A stretch of 34,799 bases of DNA, taken from Clostridia bacterium (GTDB lineage: Bacteria > Bacillota > Clostridia > Oscillospirales > CAG-272). A program made the position numbers and the translations under genes. Shown here piece after piece: positions 7,373-15,678 of the stretch. Under the pieces are notes generated by a model that was not told the DNA's origin, made no database searches, and saw nothing but the letters and a program-made list of their open reading frames with translations. The stretch lies in NCBI GenBank assembly GCA_017536635.1, contig JAFXHA010000090.1, positions 1 through 34,799 of the forward strand, given 5' to 3'. Position 1 is the first letter of the stretch; every line of letters begins with the position of its first letter.

Positions 7373-7405
7373 ACGACAAAGCTTTCAGCTCGCTTTTGGT
7401 ACAAT
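7373..7405 (+). promoter_or_regulatory. Possible spoIIE promoter with long spacing
   Basis: An extended -10 (TGGTACAAT, hexamer at 7400-7405) lies about 50 bp before the spoIIE start. At normal spacing there is no good -35. An ACGACA hexamer (7373-7378) sits 21 bp upstream, and its complement reads TTTGTCG, part of a Spo0A box (TTTGTCGAA). Spo0A-dependent SigA promoters such as Bacillus spoIIE and spoIIG have this long spacing. The match is weak and rests on analogy. Confidence 0.3.
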
Positions 7406-7456
7406 AAGAGCGGCAAAATCTTATTTTGAAAATCACAGATCAAGGACGGTAAAATT

Positions 7457-9820
7457 ATGGATATCAAAGACGTTAAAAATGAAGTTTTTTCGGGTACCGG
7501 TAAAAAAAGCTTTTGGGGAAGCGCCGCGCATCAGCTTGTGTTTTTGGGGATAGGCTATCTTTCGGGGCTTGCTCGGTTGCCATTCGGATCATCACCCTTT
7601 GGATTCGCGCTTCTCTGCTCCACTCGATCCTGCACGCTATCCGCGCTCGCGGGAGTGATACTGTCGAGCCTCGGCACGACACGCGCTCCGCTCTACATAG
7701 CGGCGTATCTTATGACCTTTGTAATGCGCATCTTGATCAGTGCGCTCACAGGAATGATCAAAAACGGTAAAAAGTCGGTCTCTATTGCCTCGTTTTTTAA
7801 GGAGCCGACCTATCTTTGCGCGCTCAACGCCTCGCTTTTTGCCTTTCTCTTTTCGCTGTATTTCTTCATCACGGGCGGATACCTACTCTATGACGGCTAT
7901 GCTCTCGCCATAAACACAGCCGTTGCTCCCATTGCGGTAATCCTTTGGAGGCGTTTTGTGCTGCAATCCGAGCGATTCTTCCCCATTGTCCGCTCAGATT
8001 GGGCAGATCTGCTTTATCTTTTCGGGCTTGTCAGCCTTTCGGCGATCGCGGCACGCGGAGCGGTCGACATCACGCTTTTAGGAATATCTCTGTCAGCTCT
8101 GCTTGCAATGACGCTGACCTTTGCAGCCGTCAGATACGGCTCTATTCTTCAAGGTGCGCTCGTAGGCGCGTTTTGCGGTCTTGCTATTGATCCTCTGCTC
8201 GCCCCAAGCTTTGTTTTCGGTGCAGTCGTGTTTGGATCACTTTCTCCGATCTCGGTTTTTCTCGGAACACTTGGAGCATTCGCCGTGTCGCTTTGGTGGG
8301 GATTCTATTCGACAGGACTCTCGGCGCTCACCTCTCTGCTCCCCGCAATGCTCGCATCAAGCCTTATTTTCACCGTGCTCGACGGACTTTTCGCACCGCG
8401 CAAAAGATCAAGCGAGGATGAGTCCGATAAGGCGTCGGACAAGCCGACAGACGACAAGCCGGATGCCAAGGATATCCTTTCAAATGAGCTTATCTCTCTT
8501 CGCTGGGACGGTGCGCACCGTTCGCTTCAAAGATTCAGCAAGGGACTCGGAGCGCTCTCGGACGAGCTATACTCTCTCTCAAAGGTATCGGACACCGACA
8601 AAAAGGACGTTTACGGAATATGCGAGAGCGCGTTCGACTCGGTCTGCTCAAGCTGCACCGAACGTGATGCCTGCCGCGCCGATTGTGAATTTTCCGAGGA
8701 GCTTGGGATAATCGGCGGAGAGCTTAGACGCGGCGAGATGGCACAAAGCTCGTCGGTGGGAGAAAAGCTACGCTCAAGATGTACGCGACTCCCCGATATT
8801 CTTGACGAAATAAATTACTCCGCGACGCTTTGGCGCGGCGTTGAAAAAGAGCGAGAGCAGACCGAGTTCTTTGCTTTCGATTACAAGATGCTCTCCTCGC
8901 TCATCGCATCCTGTGAGACCGAGCTTGGCGACGTCTGCATCTCGGACAACGCTCTCGCTGAACGAATCTCAAGTGCCCTTGAAGGTGCGGCGGTAGCGGT
9001 GCTCGGAAAGAGCAGACGCTCGATCATCGTTTCATTTAAAAAGGATTCTCTTACGGATAACGAAATTAGATCTTCCCTGCTCTCCGTGTGCGGCGCTGAT
9101 TTTACACTCACAGAAGAGCGCGAAGAAAACGGATTTACTACTCTTGTATACGAGCAAAGCCCAAAAATATCGGTAAGCTTTGATGCGCGCAGCGCGAACG
9201 CCGTAGGTGAAAGCGAGTTTTGCGGAGACAGCTACGGAGTGGTGCAAAGCGAGGACGGATCGAGATTTATCTCCTTTATCAGCGATGGAATGGGTTGCGG
9301 AAGAGAGGCGTCAGAGGCTTCAAGGACGGCGTCCGCATTCCTTAAAAATCTTATTCCTATCTCAACCGATTGCGAGCATACAGTAAGATTGCTCAATTCC
9401 TTTCTTCGCCGCCGAGGCAGCGACAGCTTAAAGGAGTGCTCGGTAAGCATTGATCTTGCCGATATCGACCTTGTTACCTCGCGTGCCGTCTTTTGCAAGA
9501 GCGGAGCCGCGCCGACCTATATACTTCGCGGCGATTCGGTGTTCAAGATCCGCGCCCGTACGATTCCCGTGGGTATCATCAGCGAGGTCGATATCAAGCG
9601 TGTAGAGCTTGATCTATACGTCGGGGATATCGTGGTTATGGTCAGCGACGGAGTTACTCAGGGCAAAGAGGAATGTCCGCGCCTTTTCGAGCTGCTTAAA
9701 AGCACCCGAAGCACCGATCCTAAACGCATCTGCGAGCTTGTCCTCAAATATGCGCTCGATTCGGGTGGAAAGGACGACATCTCTGTCCTCGTTCTCCGTA
9801 TGGATAATAAAAACAACTAG
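7457..9820 (+). CDS. spoIIE: Stage II sporulation protein E, PP2C-type serine phosphatase
   Basis: Membrane-anchored phosphatase that dephosphorylates SpoIIAA and so activates SigF in the forespore; 787 residues, close to the usual 800 or so. The N-terminal 315 residues are about ten hydrophobic segments. A charged central region follows, with a Cys cluster (CSSCTERDACRADC, near residues 397-410) seen in many clostridial SpoIIE proteins. The C-terminal PP2C domain (about 585-785) has GDSYG, FISDGMGCGREAS with the metal-binding Asp, VVMVSDGVT, and GGKDDISVLVLRM. All expected acidic residues are present. The start ATG has AAGGACGG upstream. The gene ends at a strong bidirectional terminator. 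Sporulation ability of the host is therefore likely, though one gene does not prove it. Confidence 0.95.
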   Translation: MDIKDVKNEVFSGTGKKSFWGSAAHQLVFLGIGYLSGLARLPFGSSPFGFALLCSTRSCTLSALAGVILSSLGTTRAPLYIAAYLMTFVMRILISALTGMIKNGKKSVSIASFFKEPTYLCALNASLFAFLFSLYFFITGGYLLYDGYALAINTAVAPIAVILWRRFVLQSERFFPIVRSDWADLLYLFGLVSLSAIAARGAVDITLLGISLSALLAMTLTFAAVRYGSILQGALVGAFCGLAIDPLLAPSFVFGAVVFGSLSPISVFLGTLGAFAVSLWWGFYSTGLSALTSLLPAMLASSLIFTVLDGLFAPRKRSSEDESDKASDKPTDDKPDAKDILSNELISLRWDGAHRSLQRFSKGLGALSDELYSLSKVSDTDKKDVYGICESAFDSVCSSCTERDACRADCEFSEELGIIGGELRRGEMAQSSSVGEKLRSRCTRLPDILDEINYSATLWRGVEKEREQTEFFAFDYKMLSSLIASCETELGDVCISDNALAERISSALEGAAVAVLGKSRRSIIVSFKKDSLTDNEIRSSLLSVCGADFTLTEEREENGFTTLVYEQSPKISVSFDARSANAVGESEFCGDSYGVVQSEDGSRFISFISDGMGCGREASEASRTASAFLKNLIPISTDCEHTVRLLNSFLRRRGSDSLKECSVSIDLADIDLVTSRAVFCKSGAAPTYILRGDSVFKIRARTIPVGIISEVDIKRVELDLYVGDIVVMVSDGVTQGKEECPRLFELLKSTRSTDPKRICELVLKYALDSGGKDDISVLVLRMDNKNN

Positions 9821-9844
9821 TAAATTTTGCGTACAAAATAAATC

Positions 9845-9875
9845 AAAAGGGTGTTGCAAAGCAACACCCTTTTTT
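9845..9875 (+). terminator. Bidirectional terminator between spoIIE and the glycan-type ABC operon
   Basis: A 13-bp perfect stem (AAAAGGGTGTTGC, 9845-9857, with 9861-9873) closes on AAA, with a T run on both strands. It ends spoIIE on the plus strand and the seven-gene operon on the minus strand, which converge here. Confidence 0.9.
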
Positions 9876-9902
9876 GTGCTTCCGAAGAAGCGAGTTGTTT
9901 TA

Positions 9903-11027
9903 TTAGTCTGCTGTAAGACCGGAACGCTCGATACCCTGAACGAGATACTTCTGACAGAACAGGTACATAATGATCAGAGGGATCATTATCATGATACCCG
10001 CAGTATTCTTAACTGCCGCGGTATACATTCCTTCATCGGTTCCGCCCGAATCAAGCGAAGAAGGTATCTTATTGAGGTCCTTCATAAAGATCTTCGAGCC
10101 GTTACCCGTAACACCGCCAAAGAACTGGAAGGTGTAGAAGTCATCGGTCCACTGCCACGAGAACGAGAACAGGAATACAGTTATCATCATCGGAACAGAG
10201 ATAGGAAGAATAATCTTGAAGAAGGTATGCATTATACCAGAACCGTCGATATATGCCGACTCCTCAAGCTCATCGGGCACGCCCTTGAAGAACTGACGGA
10301 GAAGGAAGATATACAGACCGTTCTTGAATGCAAGGCCGGTGATCGAAAGGATAACGAAGGGCCAATACGTACCAAGCAGGTTGATTCCGTCAGGCTCAAT
10401 TCTTTCGAAGAATTTACCCGTTTCGGGAATGATATCTACCACACCCTCAAGAAGCGAGGTTCCGAAGAGTCCGCCGCCGTCAAGGAATCCGATAATTCCG
10501 AGGATATCGAAATATCTGAATCCAAGTCTCATCGAGTATGCAAGAGTCTGGTGAGGAATTACAAGCGAAAGGATAACCGCCATAAAGACGAACTTATTTC
10601 CCTTGAACTTGAACTTTGCCAGACCGTAAGCGATAAAGCAGCATACAAATGTCTGCAATACAGCCGAGAGCACCGACAGGATAAGCGTGTTGGTAAATGC
10701 GCTGACGTAATTGTTTTCCGTCCAGATCGCCTTATAGATCTTAAGCGTAAAGTTCTTGGGGATAAGGTTTACCGTAGGGTCGGTAAAGTCCTTAGCGTCC
10801 ATGAGCGAGCTGGAGATCTGCGAGAAGAAGGGGAAAAGAACTATGTAAGCTATACCCAGAAGAAGTATAAATCTTACGATAAACCAAAGTACCTTTTTGA
10901 TAAAGAACATTGAAAGGAACTTAGCCTTCAGACGTTCTTTAAGAGGGGTTCTCTCAAAATCAACTTTAATTTTGTTTTTTGTTTCTTTAAGCGTTTTAGG
11001 CTTATTATCAAAATTCTGTGCGTTCAT
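9903..11027 (-). CDS. Carbohydrate ABC transporter permease, MalG-type (second pair)
   Basis: Inner-membrane permease, 374 residues, last gene of the operon. It has the binding-protein-dependent transport fold with the EAA loop ELEESAYIDGSGIMHTFFKI near residue 280, which contacts the ATPase. It is longer than the roughly 280 residues typical of MalG-like subunits. There is a charged cytoplasmic N-terminal extension of about 45 residues before the first helix, and an insert of about 45 residues (around 185-230, with GFLDGGGLFGTSLLEG) in an extracytoplasmic loop. AGGAGGGGA precedes the ATG; the gap to the upstream MalF-type partner is 12 bp. No ATPase gene is adjacent. The substrate is presumably an oligosaccharide, by family. 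Confidence 0.92.
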   Translation of the reverse strand: MNAQNFDNKPKTLKETKNKIKVDFERTPLKERLKAKFLSMFFIKKVLWFIVRFILLLGIAYIVLFPFFSQISSSLMDAKDFTDPTVNLIPKNFTLKIYKAIWTENNYVSAFTNTLILSVLSAVLQTFVCCFIAYGLAKFKFKGNKFVFMAVILSLVIPHQTLAYSMRLGFRYFDILGIIGFLDGGGLFGTSLLEGVVDIIPETGKFFERIEPDGINLLGTYWPFVILSITGLAFKNGLYIFLLRQFFKGVPDELEESAYIDGSGIMHTFFKIILPISVPMMITVFLFSFSWQWTDDFYTFQFFGGVTGNGSKIFMKDLNKIPSSLDSGGTDEGMYTAAVKNTAGIMIMIPLIIMYLFCQKYLVQGIERSGLTAD

Positions 11028-11039
11028 TTTATCCCCTCC

Positions 11040-11996
11040 TTAATCCTTTTTCTGGTAGAAGACAAATGCTGAGAAGATGCCGGCAACTACCGCTATAATA
11101 AGTATAACGACGAGGAAGTAGATCCACGACATTGCCGAGCTGACAACATTATCTGTCAACTGGTAATTGCTGATAAACGTCATAACCACGTTGGATTTTG
11201 ACGTAAACGAGTCAATAACCGTATACACCGCGTTAACCAGGATCATCGGGCTGATCATCGGGAAGGTGATCTTCCAGAAGGTCTCCCAAGCGGTAGCTCC
11301 GTCGATCTGTACCGACTCGTAAATTGCGGGAGAGATAGACTGAAGACCTGCAAGGAATATAAGCATCTGAACACCCGAACGGTTTACTATGTCGAAAATG
11401 TTGTTAATCGCCTCAGTAACGTAGGTAACGAGTCCCTGACCGACCGCCATGTTGGAGAACAGCATAGCTACGTCAAACGAGGATACCAGCTCCTCGGACG
11501 TGCTTGCGCCCGATCCGTCATCGATTCCGCCACCTTCCATGGCTGCTGCCATGTTGTTCGCTTCCTGAATACTGTCAAGAATACCGGTCGAGATAATAAC
11601 GGGGATAAAGAATATTGCTCTGAATGCCGCTCTTCCGGGCATCTTCTGGTTAAGAAGAACCGCCATAAAGAGCGAGAATATAAGTATCATCGGTATATCG
11701 AATACCATGTCAAGCAAACCGTTGACAAGTGTTTCGATAAAGTCTGCACCGACAACTCCGAAGAGGGCTTCTCTGTAGTTAGCCCAGCCTACGGGAGTAA
11801 GTATACGTCCTCCCTCATCTGCCTGCGATACATCACAGAACGTGTACTGTACCGATTCAATGAGTATGGGAAGATATATGAGAATAAAGCCGATAACGAA
11901 GGGGGCAACGAAAAGCCAACCGCCTCTCGCCTTCTTTTTATCAAGGGAGGAAGCTCTTCTTCTCTTTACGCTTTTAACTTTTACATCGTTAGTCAT
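11040..11996 (-). CDS. Sugar ABC transporter permease, MalF/UgpA-type (second pair)
   Basis: Inner-membrane permease, 318 residues and about six helices. A basic N-terminus (KVKSVKRRRASSLDKKKARG) leads into GWLFVAPFVIGFILIYL. The EAA loop, AIYESVQIDGATAWETFWKI, is near residue 235. A hydrophilic insert rich in Gly, Asp and Ser (EGGGIDDGSGASTSEE, about residues 155-170) lies in an extracytoplasmic loop where ordinary MalF-like permeases are shorter. Together with the following gene it forms a second permease pair in the same operon. GGGAGGT precedes the ATG, and 20 bp separate it from the DUF5696-like gene upstream. Transport of a sugar is inferred from family. Confidence 0.92.
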   Translation of the reverse strand: MTNDVKVKSVKRRRASSLDKKKARGGWLFVAPFVIGFILIYLPILIESVQYTFCDVSQADEGGRILTPVGWANYREALFGVVGADFIETLVNGLLDMVFDIPMILIFSLFMAVLLNQKMPGRAAFRAIFFIPVIISTGILDSIQEANNMAAAMEGGGIDDGSGASTSEELVSSFDVAMLFSNMAVGQGLVTYVTEAINNIFDIVNRSGVQMLIFLAGLQSISPAIYESVQIDGATAWETFWKITFPMISPMILVNAVYTVIDSFTSKSNVVMTFISNYQLTDNVVSSAMSWIYFLVVILIIAVVAGIFSAFVFYQKKD

Positions 11997-12016
11997 AAAT
12001 TTTTACCTCCCTTTCA

Positions 12017-15000
12017 TTATTCAGCCTCGCTTACGATAAGATATCCGTAAGCGTCAAGCGTGTAAGTAACGCCGTCAAGCGTAACTATTACCTTATAGTT
12101 GTTGAAGTTAAGCAGGAACGCCTTGCCGTTCTCGAATTCCTCGTAAACGACCTTGTTCTTGTCTGCTGCGTAACGGTCATCGGTATCAACGACAACCTCA
12201 TCAGGCTCCTCAACGACAGCCTCAACGTACTGATATTCCTCAACTGTAATATCATCTCCGAATGCTTCCTTAGCAACAGCGTAAAGCGCTGCAGCCTCAG
12301 CGAGCTTAGTTTCTTCAATGTCTGCATAGAGCGCCGAAGCAGCAACGATAGCATCAGCCTTAGCTATAAGCTCCTGCTTATAATCCTCATTGAGCTCAGA
12401 GGCGGTAATAACTGCCTTGTGAGCATCAACGGATGCTGCGAATGCGTTGATCTCTCTGAGTAACGTAATGTACTCATCGTAGAAGCTGTACGCCTCTTCG
12501 CCGATCAAAGCGTTAATATCTTCGATTGCCTTTGCGCGCGCATCCTTAGCCGCCTTATACTTAGCGTTTACCTCTTTGTTTTCGTTAAAGAAGTCCTTAA
12601 TATTGTTGGTAGCTGTGGTGAGCGCCTTCTTTGCTGCCTTGTACTCCTCGGATTCAGTGTCGGTGTTCTCGTCTGCATCCAATGCTTCAAGCGCCGCATT
12701 AGCATCCTTCCAAGCGGTAACGAGCTCTGCGCTTATTTCAGCCTCGAGTGCGTCGTAAGCCGTTGCATAAGCGTTAGCAAGCTCTGCGTACTTGGTAGCA
12801 AACTCGGTATTGAGCATTGCATCAAGAGTTCCATCCTCAAGCATTTCATTATACTTAATAATAGACTTTCTTGCATTAAGTATTGCCTGTCTCTCTGCCT
12901 CGGTAGCAGCGACGTTAGCAAGCTTTTCTGCCTCGATAGCAGCGTTTATAGCAGCCTGCGCATCACGCTCGAGCTCATCAGCATCGGGAACACGTGTTGC
13001 ACCGTTGATGAACTCGTGCTTTACGATCTTGCTTGTCTGAACGTCAGAAAGCGCATCGCTGATCTCGTTGTAAAGCGAGATGATATCGGGTGCCCATACG
13101 CTGTAATCGATAGAATAGTACTTGTTAAGGATCATATCGTTCTTGAGGTTATTTGAGTTACGGTATGCAAGGATAAACTTCAGAGCAGATCCGCTCTCAA
13201 TTGCCTTAAGCATAGCGTAATCAAGGTTACCTTCCATATTTACAGCAGTTCCCGAGATCTCTACGTATCCGTGCAATACGATTCCAAGGAAAGGAACCGA
13301 TGCAGAGGACTGAGCGTAACGGCTGGAGTCGGTTGCGATATTGGTAATATAGTCAACGTACTTCCAGGAATATGCATTTCCGGCAGAGGTCATTACCTTG
13401 TCGTAATGCTCGTCTAAGTATTCGAACGCTATCTTGGTGTAACCCTCAGAGTCGTCTCTGTTATAAGGCTCATCCTCATCAAAGTCGGAGCTGAGGTAAG
13501 AGCCGAGGGTGGATACCGAGATACCCATAGGATCTTCCTTGAGATAGGTCTCGGTGAACTTCTCGTAGAACTTGCTCATATAAGCTGCGGAGAAGATAAG
13601 ATCGTAGTAGCTGATGTAAGTCTGCTTTGTTGCGTTGTATTCCTGCAGGCTTGCATAACGGTTATCGATCGTTCTTGCCGCGTGCTTCATAAGCGAAAGT
13701 CCGTCAAAGAGTGTATTGCTGTGTATAAATACGAAATCTACGTCGGGATATACTCCAAAGCCTTTTTCCTTTGCGTATTCCATAAGCTCGTCGAAATCGA
13801 CTCCGCCTTCCTCAACAGCCTTTTCCCACTTGAGTCGGTAAGGCGTTGCGGGAGCAGTAAGACCGCCCTTTGTGAATCCGTTAAGGATAAAGTTTACGTT
13901 ATCTATTCCCTCTTCTGCAAGATCGTCGTAAATAGCCTGGATATCTGCAAAGGTAACGAGAGGAGTCATTACCTCAACAGGAATCGAAAGGATCTTTTCG
14001 GTGGTCTCAAGCGCACCGAGAGCTTCTATATATAAAGGAAGCTTTTCGGTGTCCGCAATAGTATCGTTGGTAAGAGGAGTAAGAACTCCGTTATTCTCAA
14101 GATACTCACGGTAAGCCTCTGCCATTCCGTAGTAGGAGCAAGGATAAGTATTATCAAGCTTCTTCTCTGCCGCAACGTCGGCATCGGTAAGCATAATATA
14201 TCTTATCTTATAAGTTCCGGTATACTTTCTGTTAGAAACAACGCTGTAAGACTTGTTTGCCGCGATGGAAACAGAGTCGCCAAGGTTGTAAGAATCCTTA
14301 GGTCTGGGAGTTACTGTTGCTCTGATGGTGTTCTTGCCCGTTGTCTTATCATGCTTGAGCATAAGAGATACGAGAGAAGCACCCTCTTCTACGATAGCAA
14401 CGAAGCCTCTGTCCTTAGAGTAAGACTCGGTTACCTCTTTGGTCGTAGGATCAACGGTTTCAAAGACCTCGGTCTCAACCAGACCGTATACAGGGTATCT
14501 GATAACCTGCTGATTGGTTCCCGAAATGGAGTGGTAAGCGTAATCCTGACCGTACACCTTACCGGAGACCTGAACGGTCTTACCGTAGGTCTTGCTTTCC
14601 TGGAAATCAAACAGTGTTCCCGATCCGTCCGGGAAGAAGGAATATCCTTCATTATTTGAGGAGCCCGCTCCCATAAAGGGAAGCATTTCAACGCCTTCAA
14701 GCTGGTAGTGCGTCTCGTCAAAGCGGATTCCGTTTGCGGGAAGTCTTACCGAAAGTCCCTGCTCATCGAGCGTGTACTCAAGAGCAAGCTTGAAGAGAGG
14801 AGGAGCGATCTCATCATCCTCATACTTTACTGCTGCGTGATCTGCGTCCATCTCCTCGTACGTATAGTCGGGAGCGTAGGTCTTGATATACCCCTCAAGC
14901 AAACGCTTGTTTCTCGTAGAAGTATTAGCAAGTGTGTATATAGCAACACCTTCCTTGGTGATCGGGAAGTTGTTGTACATTGCGTCGTTTCCGCCTGTTG

Positions 15001-15664
15001 CGGGATCGCGCAAGAAGTAGAATGCCGAGAGTGCTTCCTTAGCGCCTCTCTTATTAACGTTTTCCTTGAAGCCGTTTTCATCCATAGTAGCGCAAAGGTT
15101 TTCAAAGGATTCAACCTTGAGCCATACGGGAAGGAGCATTCTTGCTTCCTCAGTACCGATAGAATACTCTATGCGGATACCGTCCTTAATGTAGCTGACG
15201 TTAAGGTCGTTACCCATTGCGGAGTTATCGGTCTTGTTGCCCATCAAATTCTTATTCGCGCTGTAATAGGTCGCAGGGGAGCCTGTCGAGGGATCCAAGA
15301 AGGTGATAGCAAGCTGAGACATCATCTTTGCCTTTTCAGGCTCGGTGGTGTTGACCGATCCAACGTCATAAGGATTGGTGAAAAGCACTTCACCGCTCTC
15401 TATATTCTGAACCGCTACCTCTCCGGTATACTCGTCAACGTAAAGTCTGTATCCGTTCTGCTGAAGACGAAGGTCCATCTTTGCAAGCTTTGCTTCAGCC
15501 GTTTTGATTCCGTTGGTGCTCTTGATATACTCATAAGCCTTAGTAGTCGGCGACGTCTTAAATACGTATTTAGGAGCGTCATCCTCTGCAGCGGCTATCA
15601 GTGTAAACGTACCGACAAGCATCAGCGCAGCCAAGAGAAGCGATATTATTCTTTTTGTTTTCAT
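12017..15664 (-). CDS. DUF5696-like secreted protein with a long helical insert
   Basis: Large exported protein, 1215 residues. It has a signal peptide (MKTKRIISLLLAALMLVGTF, cleavage near AAA-ED at about 27). The region from about 60 to 880 resembles proteins annotated DUF5696, which occur beside sugar ABC transporters in Clostridia and Paenibacillus. Parts of 540-850 alternate strand and helix with scattered Asp/Glu (KGFGVYPDVDFVFIH, STLGSYLSSDFDEDEPYN), which could be a TIM-barrel hydrolase fold; that is inference. Residues 890-1160 are Ala/Glu/Lys-rich helix, then a beta-strand segment (AFLLNFNNYKVIVTLDG) closes the protein. It is the fifth gene of the operon, 14 bp after the NHL/YIP1 gene. 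It may cleave or hold a surface glycan. No catalytic residue can be assigned with confidence. Confidence 0.8.
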   Translation of the reverse strand: MKTKRIISLLLAALMLVGTFTLIAAAEDDAPKYVFKTSPTTKAYEYIKSTNGIKTAEAKLAKMDLRLQQNGYRLYVDEYTGEVAVQNIESGEVLFTNPYDVGSVNTTEPEKAKMMSQLAITFLDPSTGSPATYYSANKNLMGNKTDNSAMGNDLNVSYIKDGIRIEYSIGTEEARMLLPVWLKVESFENLCATMDENGFKENVNKRGAKEALSAFYFLRDPATGGNDAMYNNFPITKEGVAIYTLANTSTRNKRLLEGYIKTYAPDYTYEEMDADHAAVKYEDDEIAPPLFKLALEYTLDEQGLSVRLPANGIRFDETHYQLEGVEMLPFMGAGSSNNEGYSFFPDGSGTLFDFQESKTYGKTVQVSGKVYGQDYAYHSISGTNQQVIRYPVYGLVETEVFETVDPTTKEVTESYSKDRGFVAIVEEGASLVSLMLKHDKTTGKNTIRATVTPRPKDSYNLGDSVSIAANKSYSVVSNRKYTGTYKIRYIMLTDADVAAEKKLDNTYPCSYYGMAEAYREYLENNGVLTPLTNDTIADTEKLPLYIEALGALETTEKILSIPVEVMTPLVTFADIQAIYDDLAEEGIDNVNFILNGFTKGGLTAPATPYRLKWEKAVEEGGVDFDELMEYAKEKGFGVYPDVDFVFIHSNTLFDGLSLMKHAARTIDNRYASLQEYNATKQTYISYYDLIFSAAYMSKFYEKFTETYLKEDPMGISVSTLGSYLSSDFDEDEPYNRDDSEGYTKIAFEYLDEHYDKVMTSAGNAYSWKYVDYITNIATDSSRYAQSSASVPFLGIVLHGYVEISGTAVNMEGNLDYAMLKAIESGSALKFILAYRNSNNLKNDMILNKYYSIDYSVWAPDIISLYNEISDALSDVQTSKIVKHEFINGATRVPDADELERDAQAAINAAIEAEKLANVAATEAERQAILNARKSIIKYNEMLEDGTLDAMLNTEFATKYAELANAYATAYDALEAEISAELVTAWKDANAALEALDADENTDTESEEYKAAKKALTTATNNIKDFFNENKEVNAKYKAAKDARAKAIEDINALIGEEAYSFYDEYITLLREINAFAASVDAHKAVITASELNEDYKQELIAKADAIVAASALYADIEETKLAEAAALYAVAKEAFGDDITVEEYQYVEAVVEEPDEVVVDTDDRYAADKNKVVYEEFENGKAFLLNFNNYKVIVTLDGVTYTLDAYGYLIVSEAE

Positions 15665-15678
15665 CGTTTTCTTCCTCC

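Noticed and set aside
9609-10913. 434-codon plus-strand frame running from spoIIE across the terminator into the permease region
   Set aside because: It overlaps the spoIIE end in another frame and is antisense to a clear permease; it also crosses a strong terminator.
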